From NCBI GenBank assembly GCA_023150475.1, contig JAKLKU010000013.1:62001-126000 (forward strand): a stretch of 64,000 nucleotides of DNA, given 5' to 3'. This document shows positions 58,939 to 64,000 of this stretch, piece after piece (position 1 is the stretch's first letter; each line of letters opens with the position of its first letter). The notes below the pieces were generated by a model. It was not told the DNA's origin. It saw nothing but the letters and a program-made list of their open reading frames with translations, and ran no database searches. The DNA is from Planctomycetota bacterium. GTDB taxonomy: Bacteria; Planctomycetota; UBA1135; GCA-002686595. Made by a program: the position numbers and the translations under genes.

Positions 58939-60447
58939 ATGTCGGCACTCGCGTCGCTCCGCGTCTCGGCCCTGTTCCTCGGTGCGTTGTCCTGGGCCTG
59001 TTCGCCGGCGGCGGATGCCCCCGGCCAGGGCTCGGCTGCCGTTCCGGATGGCCAGGCGGGCGCTGCAGGCCCGGCAGCCCCGGCAGGCCCGGCATCGACG
59101 CCGCGACCCAACGGCGCGTCGCCGTCCGGGCTCAAAGTGGTGGTGGTCGGCATCGACGGCGCGACTTGGGTCGTCATGGACCCGCTGCTCGCGGGGGGCG
59201 AGCTCCCGACCTTCGCGTCGTTGATCGCCCGCGGCACCCGCGCGCCGCTCGAATCGCAGAAACCGATCCTCTCGCCGTGCGTCTGGACCACGATCGCGAC
59301 CGGCAAGCACCGCGAGGACCACGGGATCACGCGCTTTCGCTCGACGCACTCGACGGCGGACAAGCCGAAGCTGATGGCGACGACCGACCGCACCGCCCCG
59401 GCGATCTGGAACATGGTCACGTCGTTCGGCGTCGGGGTCGGCGTGATCGGTTGGTGGGTGACGTGGCCGGCGGAGGCGGTCGAAGGCTTCGTCGTCTCCG
59501 ACCGCGTCGCGTACAGCCGTTGGTCGAGTTGGACCGACGGCAAACAGGACCGGCGGCTGACGCACCCGGAAGCGCTGATCGAGAAGCTGAAGGACCTGGT
59601 GGTCGATCCGGTGAAGGCGCCGCCCGCGGACGAGATCTTCGCGCTCGCCGATTTCACCGAGCACGAGCAGAAGCAGATCCTCGACGCGGACCATCCGATC
59701 CCGTTCCACGCGCCGAGCGTGCTCAAGTTCGGCTTCTGCGAGCAACGCACGTACGAGAAGATCGGCCTCGAGCTCTTCTCGCGTTCGCAGCCGAGCCTCT
59801 CGCTGCTCTTCCTCGTCGCCGTCGACCCGATCTCGCACACGTACTGGCACCTCTACCGACCGAGCGAGTTCCAAGGCCACGTCGATCCCGACGAGGCTCG
59901 GCGCATCGGCCGCATCGTGCCGTCGATCTACAAGCACAACGACACGTACCTCGCCGAGCTCCTGCCCAAGTTCGACGCGAACACGGTGGTGCTCGTCGTC
60001 TCCGATCACGGCTTCAAGGCGTCGGGGAAACTGCCCGGGCTCGAGACGCGCGTCGACTACAAGGCGGTCGGCATCGAACGCGCCGAGGAGCTCGACGATC
60101 CGGTCAACGTCGGCCAGTCGGGCATCCATGAGCTCGACGGCATCTTCTTGGCGGCGGGCGGGCCGATCCTGAAAGGCGTGACGTTGAAGCGCAAGGCGAG
60201 CGTGCTCGACGTGACGCCGACGGTGCTCGCGCTGCTCGGATTGCCGATCGGGAAGGACATGCCCGGGCGCGTGCTCGACGAGCTGATCGACCCGGCGTTC
60301 CTCGCGCAGCACCCGGTGACCTACATCGACGCGTACGAGGAGCGTTGCAAGCCGACCGCGTTCGACGAGCCCGTCGAGTTCGACGATTCGGGCCGCACCG
60401 AGCTCTTGAACTCGCTCGGTTACACCGACGTCGGCGGCGGCAAGTAG
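58939..60447 (+). CDS. Alkaline phosphatase-superfamily phosphodiesterase, lipoprotein
   Basis: 502 residues from ATG 58939. The leader ends LGALSWACSPAAD, a lipobox. A Pro/Ala linker leads to a type I phosphodiesterase/nucleotide pyrophosphatase fold: LKVVVVGIDGATWVVMDPLL (first Asp ligand), KPILSPCVWTTIATGKHRED (nucleophile Thr in the WTT segment), VAVDPISHTYWHLYRPSEFQ and VVLVVSDHGFKASGKLPGLE (Asp-His ligands). The C-terminal region has SVLDVTPTVLALLGLPIGKD, usual in the family. It should be attached to a membrane in the periplasm or at the surface and hydrolyse a phosphoester or sulfate ester. The substrate is unknown. Its end overlaps the end of the convergent kinase gene by 28 bases. 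Confidence 0.88.
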   Translation: MSALASLRVSALFLGALSWACSPAADAPGQGSAAVPDGQAGAAGPAAPAGPASTPRPNGASPSGLKVVVVGIDGATWVVMDPLLAGGELPTFASLIARGTRAPLESQKPILSPCVWTTIATGKHREDHGITRFRSTHSTADKPKLMATTDRTAPAIWNMVTSFGVGVGVIGWWVTWPAEAVEGFVVSDRVAYSRWSSWTDGKQDRRLTHPEALIEKLKDLVVDPVKAPPADEIFALADFTEHEQKQILDADHPIPFHAPSVLKFGFCEQRTYEKIGLELFSRSQPSLSLLFLVAVDPISHTYWHLYRPSEFQGHVDPDEARRIGRIVPSIYKHNDTYLAELLPKFDANTVVLVVSDHGFKASGKLPGLETRVDYKAVGIERAEELDDPVNVGQSGIHELDGIFLAAGGPILKGVTLKRKASVLDVTPTVLALLGLPIGKDMPGRVLDELIDPAFLAQHPVTYIDAYEERCKPTAFDEPVEFDDSGRTELLNSLGYTDVGGGK

Positions 60448-62345
60448 GCGCGCGGCCACCACGCGATGCGGCGCGCGACGAGCGCCGCGCTCGCGAGCAG
60501 GTTCAGTGTGCCGTGCACGAACGGCGTCCAGGTCCCCGTGTTCCAGGCCACGGCACCCCAGGTCGTCAGGCTTGCGATCGCCAGGATGGCGAACAGCGCG
60601 AGCACCACGTCGAAGCTCGAGACGCCGGCGCGTGACCACACCGGTGATTCACGCGACGAGAGTCCGAGCGCATGCCACCCGGCGATCAAGCAGGGCACGC
60701 CGAAGACCATCTGGAGCACGGTCGCGTAGACGAGCGAAGGCCCGTTGGCGGTCGAAAGCGTGCCGGACACGAGTTCCCCGAGCACGAAGCCCAGCGACGA
60801 GGAGAGGAAGTAGATCCCCACGAAGAGCACGAGGCCGAAGGTCACGAGCGAGCCGCGGCTCGACGCGCGGAACTCGGCGGCCGGCGCTGCGGATCGCCGT
60901 TCGTTCGAAGCCGCAGGCCCCGCCGGCGCGTGCGTGCGGACACCGCGCGCTCCGAGCCACCCTTGCACCAGTCGGACGAGCCACGACAGCGTCCCGACGA
61001 CGACGAGCCCCGCGGAGGCGAGCCACAGGAACTCCGTCGCCGGGTGATTCGGTTTCGAGAGCCCGGCGCACGCGAGACCGATGCCGCCGCTCGCGGCGAC
61101 GAGCGCCGGCGCAGCGTCGGTCCAGTGCACGCCGCGCGTGCGCCGAGCTTCGGCGTAGTCGGGGCGCCGTTTCAGCCGACCTCGAGCGACGAAACCCGCG
61201 ACGAGGCCGGCGACTCCGAGCCCGAGAGCGACGTTCCTCCACGCATTCGCCGCGGACGTGCCGAAGTGCAACGGCGCGATCAGCCAGAGTGCGATCGCCG
61301 CGCACACGAACACGAGTCCGAGCGCCGAGAACGCGAGCCAGGCCGCGGTGCCGAAGGTCGGCGGAGTCGGCGCCGTCGTCGCAACGTCCGGAACCCGCAC
61401 GAGCGGCGTGCCGGCGCCCGCCGCGATCGAATCGACGTCGACTTGGACTTCGCTCGCGCGCTGATAACGCCGCTCGGGTTGCTTCTCGAGCGCCTTCAGC
61501 ACCACGTCGTCGAGCCGCACGTCGACCTCGACGCGTTTCGACGGCGCGTCGAAGCGTCCGAGCGGCATCTCGCCGGTCAGGAGCTCGTAGAACACGACGC
61601 CGAGCGCGTAGATGTCGGCGCGATGGTCGACCGCCTGCGGTTTCTCCCACTGCTCGGGCGCCATGTAGTGCGGGGTGCCCATCACTTGATGCGAGCCCGT
61701 CAGCGCGAACGCGCCGCGATCTCCGGCGAGCAGCCGCGCGAGCCCGAAGTCGACGATCTTCACGCGGCCTTCGCGGTCGACGAGCACGTTCTCGGGCTTG
61801 ACGTCGCGGTGCACGACGCCTTGGTCGTGCGAGTACTGCAACGCGGCGCAGACCTGACTGACGATCGAGAGCGCTTGTTTCGATTCGATCGGCGTCGACT
61901 TCATGAGATCGCGCAGGTTCGCGCCGTCGACGTACTCCATCAGCAGGTAGAACCAGCCGCCGCGTTCGCCGGAGTCGAAGATCGCGACGATGCCGGGATG
62001 CGAGAGCCTCGCGAGCGTGCGCGCCTCGCGGCGAAAACGTTCGGCGAAGCTCGGCGTGTCGGCGTGCTCGCGCGCGAGCAACTTCAACGCGACCTCGCGG
62101 CCAAGCTCGCGCTGTCGAGCTCGGTAGACGAAGCCCATGCCGCCTTCGCCGATCGGTGCGACGAGCTCGAGCTCCGGGAAGAGCGGCGCGATCGCCTCGA
62201 GGTCCGGCGCCCGCCGCGGCCGCTCGGGTTCGAGCTCGTCCGGCCCGCGCATGCCGACCGCGAGCAAGCAACGCGGGCACAGGCCGTGAGGACTGCGGGT
62301 CGGCGTGAACGTGGCTCCGCAGCGTTGACAGTTCCGAGTGCTCAT
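60420..62345 (-). CDS. Membrane Ser/Thr protein kinase with N-terminal zinc ribbon
   Basis: 641 residues from ATG 62345. A zinc ribbon (NCQRCGATFTPTRSPHGLCP, then RCLL) at residues 5-26 is followed by the kinase domain at about 60-330: LVAPIGEGGMGFVYRARQRE, REVALKLLAREHADTPSFAE, GVVHRDVKPENVLVDREGRV, KIVDFGLARLLAGDRG and PHYMAPEQWEKPQAVDHRAD. All catalytic residues (Lys, Asp, DFG Asp) are present. The C-terminal half has about eight membrane helices. The gene follows an ECF sigma gene by 63 bases on the same strand, the common planctomycete sigma-kinase arrangement. The two probably form one signalling unit, with the kinase sensing membrane signals. Confidence 0.93.
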   Translation of the reverse strand: MSTRNCQRCGATFTPTRSPHGLCPRCLLAVGMRGPDELEPERPRRAPDLEAIAPLFPELELVAPIGEGGMGFVYRARQRELGREVALKLLAREHADTPSFAERFRREARTLARLSHPGIVAIFDSGERGGWFYLLMEYVDGANLRDLMKSTPIESKQALSIVSQVCAALQYSHDQGVVHRDVKPENVLVDREGRVKIVDFGLARLLAGDRGAFALTGSHQVMGTPHYMAPEQWEKPQAVDHRADIYALGVVFYELLTGEMPLGRFDAPSKRVEVDVRLDDVVLKALEKQPERRYQRASEVQVDVDSIAAGAGTPLVRVPDVATTAPTPPTFGTAAWLAFSALGLVFVCAAIALWLIAPLHFGTSAANAWRNVALGLGVAGLVAGFVARGRLKRRPDYAEARRTRGVHWTDAAPALVAASGGIGLACAGLSKPNHPATEFLWLASAGLVVVGTLSWLVRLVQGWLGARGVRTHAPAGPAASNERRSAAPAAEFRASSRGSLVTFGLVLFVGIYFLSSSLGFVLGELVSGTLSTANGPSLVYATVLQMVFGVPCLIAGWHALGLSSRESPVWSRAGVSSFDVVLALFAILAIASLTTWGAVAWNTGTWTPFVHGTLNLLASAALVARRIAWWPRAYLPPPTSV

Positions 62346-62408
62346 TCTCTGTCTCCGCAAGCGAGTGAGGAGACCGGGCTTCGAGGTTACACCCGCGCTC
62401 CGAAATCC

Positions 62409-63137
62409 TCAGTCAGAGAGGGCGGCGAACAGCGCCGCGAGTTCGTCGTCGACGTCCTCCGGGGTGGCGACCAGGTCGGCGACCTCCTCACGCAATGCGG
62501 CGCGCCAGCGTTCGCGCAGCCGGTGGGCCGCGACTTTGACGGCGCCGGCGGTCGTCTCGAGCTCGCGGGCGAGGTCGTCATGGCTCGCGTCGCCCGGCGC
62601 GGTCAGCGTGCGGGCGAGCACGGCGAACGTGCGCCGCTCCCCGCGTTCCGCGTAGCCGCGTTCGACCCGGCCGAGCGCCCTCGCGAGCAGCTCTTCGGCG
62701 AAACGCCTCTCGAACGCGCGTTCGGGCGTTTCGTGCGTGACGGGCTCTTCGCGCCACGCGCCTTCCGCGGCTTCGAAGTCGAGCGAGAACACGTTCGCGG
62801 CGCCGCCGCGCTTCACGGCGTTCGCGCGGTCGCGCTCGTCGGAAAGGAAGTGCCGCAGCGCCGCGAGCAGGTACGCCCGGAAGCGCCCTTTCTCGCGCTC
62901 GGCCGCGGCGAAGTCGTTGCGTTCGAGCAAGCGCGCGAAGAAGCTCTGCGTCAGGTCGGCGGCGGCGTGCGGATCGTGGCCTTGGCGGCGCACGTACGCG
63001 TATAGCGGATACCAGTACGCTGCGCAGAGCTCGGACAACGCGGCTCGCGCCGTCGGCGTCGACGCGTGGCCCGCCGACCACACCAGGCTCCAACGCGTCG
63101 GAGCGAAGTTTTCGCGCGGCGGCGGCGATGCGCTCAT
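62409..63137 (-). CDS. ECF-type RNA polymerase sigma factor
   Basis: 242 residues. Region 2 is seen as LSELCAAYWYPLYAYVRRQG, HDPHAAADLTQSFFARLLER and NDFAAAEREKGRFRAYLLAA followed by LRHFLSDERDRA. Region 4 is weaker, with SHDDLARELETTAGAVKVAA and HRLRERWRAALREEVADLVA as helix-turn-helix. These features fit the planctomycete ECF group with a long spacer between regions 2 and 4 (about 60 residues here), usually encoded with a Ser/Thr kinase. The kinase gene is directly downstream. No anti-sigma gene is present, so phosphorylation by the kinase is the likely control, though not shown. Confidence 0.92.
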   Translation of the reverse strand: MSASPPPRENFAPTRWSLVWSAGHASTPTARAALSELCAAYWYPLYAYVRRQGHDPHAAADLTQSFFARLLERNDFAAAEREKGRFRAYLLAALRHFLSDERDRANAVKRGGAANVFSLDFEAAEGAWREEPVTHETPERAFERRFAEELLARALGRVERGYAERGERRTFAVLARTLTAPGDASHDDLARELETTAGAVKVAAHRLRERWRAALREEVADLVATPEDVDDELAALFAALSD

Positions 63138-63198
63138 GGCGAGAGCCTACCGCGCGACGCGTGAACGCCGTGCGCGAGCTTGATAGAACGAGCGCTCG

Positions 63199-64000
63199 AT
63201 GCGTCCCGCCGTCTTCGTTCCTGAGCCTTTCGCCGACCACGAGCTCCTCGATTCCGGCGAGGGCGAGAAGCTCGAGCGATTCGGCGCGCTCACGTTGCGC
63301 CGGCCCGATCCGCAGGCGCTCTGGGCGAAGCGACTCGACGCGCGCGTTTGGACCGGCGCGCACTTGACGTTCGAGCGCGATCCCGCGAGCGGCGGCAAAC
63401 GCGGCTTCTGGCGCGCCTCGCCGTCGGCGCCGCCCGCCGCGCGCTCCAAGGAACCCGAATGGCAAGTCGCGTGGCGCGATGCGCGTTGTTGGATCCGGCC
63501 GACGCCGTTCAAACACGTCGGGCTCTTTCCCGAACAAGCGGCGAATTGGAGTTGGCTCGCTGCGCGCGCGCAGCGCTTCGGCGTCGAGAAGCCGCGGCTC
63601 CTGAACCTCTTCGGTTACACCGGCACCGCGAGCATCGTCGCCGCGCAAGCCGGTTACGCGGTGACGCACGTCGACGCGTCCAAGGCGTCGCTCGGTTGGC
63701 TCAAGGACAACGCGCGCGCTTCCGGACTCGCAGACGATGCGTTGCGCATCGTGCTCGACGACGCGCTGGGGTTCGCGCGGCGCGAGGAACGGCGGGGGAG
63801 CCGCTACCACGCGATCGTGCTCGACCCGCCGCATTTCGGTCGTGGGCCGAAGGGCGAGACGTGGCAGTTCGAGGAGCACCTCGCGCCGCTCGTCGCGTCG
63901 CTCGCGAAGTTGCTCGACGAACGCGCGGTGCTCGTCCTTTCGGCGTACGCGTTCGGCACGTCGCCGCTCGCGCTCGCGAACGTCCTGGCCGGCGCGATCG
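63199..64000 (+). CDS. Class I SAM-dependent methyltransferase, RlmI/RlmL-like (partial)
   Basis: 267 codons from ATG 63199 to the window edge. The Rossmann methyltransferase core is seen in RLLNLFGYTGTASIVAAQAG (motif I), YAVTHVDASKASLGWLKDNA and YHAIVLDPPHFGRGPKGETW. The Asp-Pro-Pro motif with following PKGE is typical of 23S rRNA methyltransferases such as RlmI and RlmL. The N-terminal part (KLERFGALTLRRPDPQALWA, WRDARCWIRPTPFKHVGLFP) fits the same group. It probably methylates an rRNA cytidine or guanosine. The 3' end is outside the window. It is divergent from the sigma gene. Confidence 0.82.
   Translation, partial: MRPAVFVPEPFADHELLDSGEGEKLERFGALTLRRPDPQALWAKRLDARVWTGAHLTFERDPASGGKRGFWRASPSAPPAARSKEPEWQVAWRDARCWIRPTPFKHVGLFPEQAANWSWLAARAQRFGVEKPRLLNLFGYTGTASIVAAQAGYAVTHVDASKASLGWLKDNARASGLADDALRIVLDDALGFARREERRGSRYHAIVLDPPHFGRGPKGETWQFEEHLAPLVASLAKLLDERAVLVLSAYAFGTSPLALANVLAGAI

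Noticed and set aside
1..64000. tRNA or rRNA genes
   Set aside because: No cloverleaf with a typical T-loop (GGTTCGAATCC-like) or conserved rRNA segment was found by reading; a covariance search was not possible.

Overview
The window is very GC-rich, with strong G/C preference at third codon positions, and it is packed with genes on both strands. No rRNA, tRNA or CRISPR array was recognised. The gene set suggests a planctomycete. It includes several ECF sigma factors, two of them paired with Ser/Thr protein kinases and one with a CHAT-domain protein. It also has secreted FG-GAP and beta-propeller proteins with a Cys-rich C-terminal domain, pilin-like proteins, multihaem cytochromes and a complete bacterial topoisomerase VI. 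Placement near the Saltatorellus/Engelhardtia-type planctomycetes is an inference from memory of such domains, not a computed result.

Layout. 1-3.1 kb: minus-strand operon of three pilin-like proteins and a HEAT-like protein. 3.3-7.3 kb: HPP membrane protein, a secreted lectin-like protein, a DUF3667 protein and two thioredoxin-fold proteins. 7.7-13.3 kb: ECF sigma factor, membrane protein and CHAT protein, then a secreted FG-GAP protein. 13.6-22.6 kb: GlxA-type regulator, fatty acid hydroxylase, flavin-type oxidoreductase, Sel1 lipoprotein, pirin, glutaredoxin/HxlR pair, and a BNR-propeller/ThiS-like pair. 22.7-25.7 kb: a methyltransferase, a propeller protein, and a truncated second copy of the methyltransferase C-terminus. 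25.9-29.4 kb: an orphan gene of atypical codon use coupled to topoisomerase VI subunit A, then a membrane gene that may be split by an in-frame stop. 29.5-31.7 kb: BlaI/M56 regulatory pair with a DUF1579 protein. 33-37 kb: ECF sigma factor divergent from a large kinase-TPR-hydrolase fusion. 37-42 kb: MgtC, citrate synthase, topoisomerase VI subunit B. 42-46.8 kb: FG-GAP protein, zinc ribbon, MqnA and two lipoproteins.

The most notable region is 46.8-56.4 kb. In one direction, with overlapping or nearly touching genes, it encodes an inner-membrane Fe-S/FAD/NAD(P) oxidoreductase with a putative haem-b membrane tail, a 23-haem membrane-anchored c-type cytochrome, an outer-membrane beta-barrel ending in Phe, a 7-haem lipoprotein and an 11-haem lipoprotein (41 CXXCH sites in total). 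This reads as a trans-envelope electron conduit analogous to the porin-cytochrome systems of metal reducers, and MqnA nearby points to menaquinone synthesis. The right end (56.4-64 kb) has a metallopeptidase/ATP-grasp pair, a lipoprotein phosphodiesterase, a sigma-kinase pair and a partial rRNA methyltransferase.

A second theme is short tandem repeats. Five noncoding arrays with unit lengths of 14-18 bp, each with its own unit sequence, lie in gene boundaries; three repeat tracts also lie inside genes.
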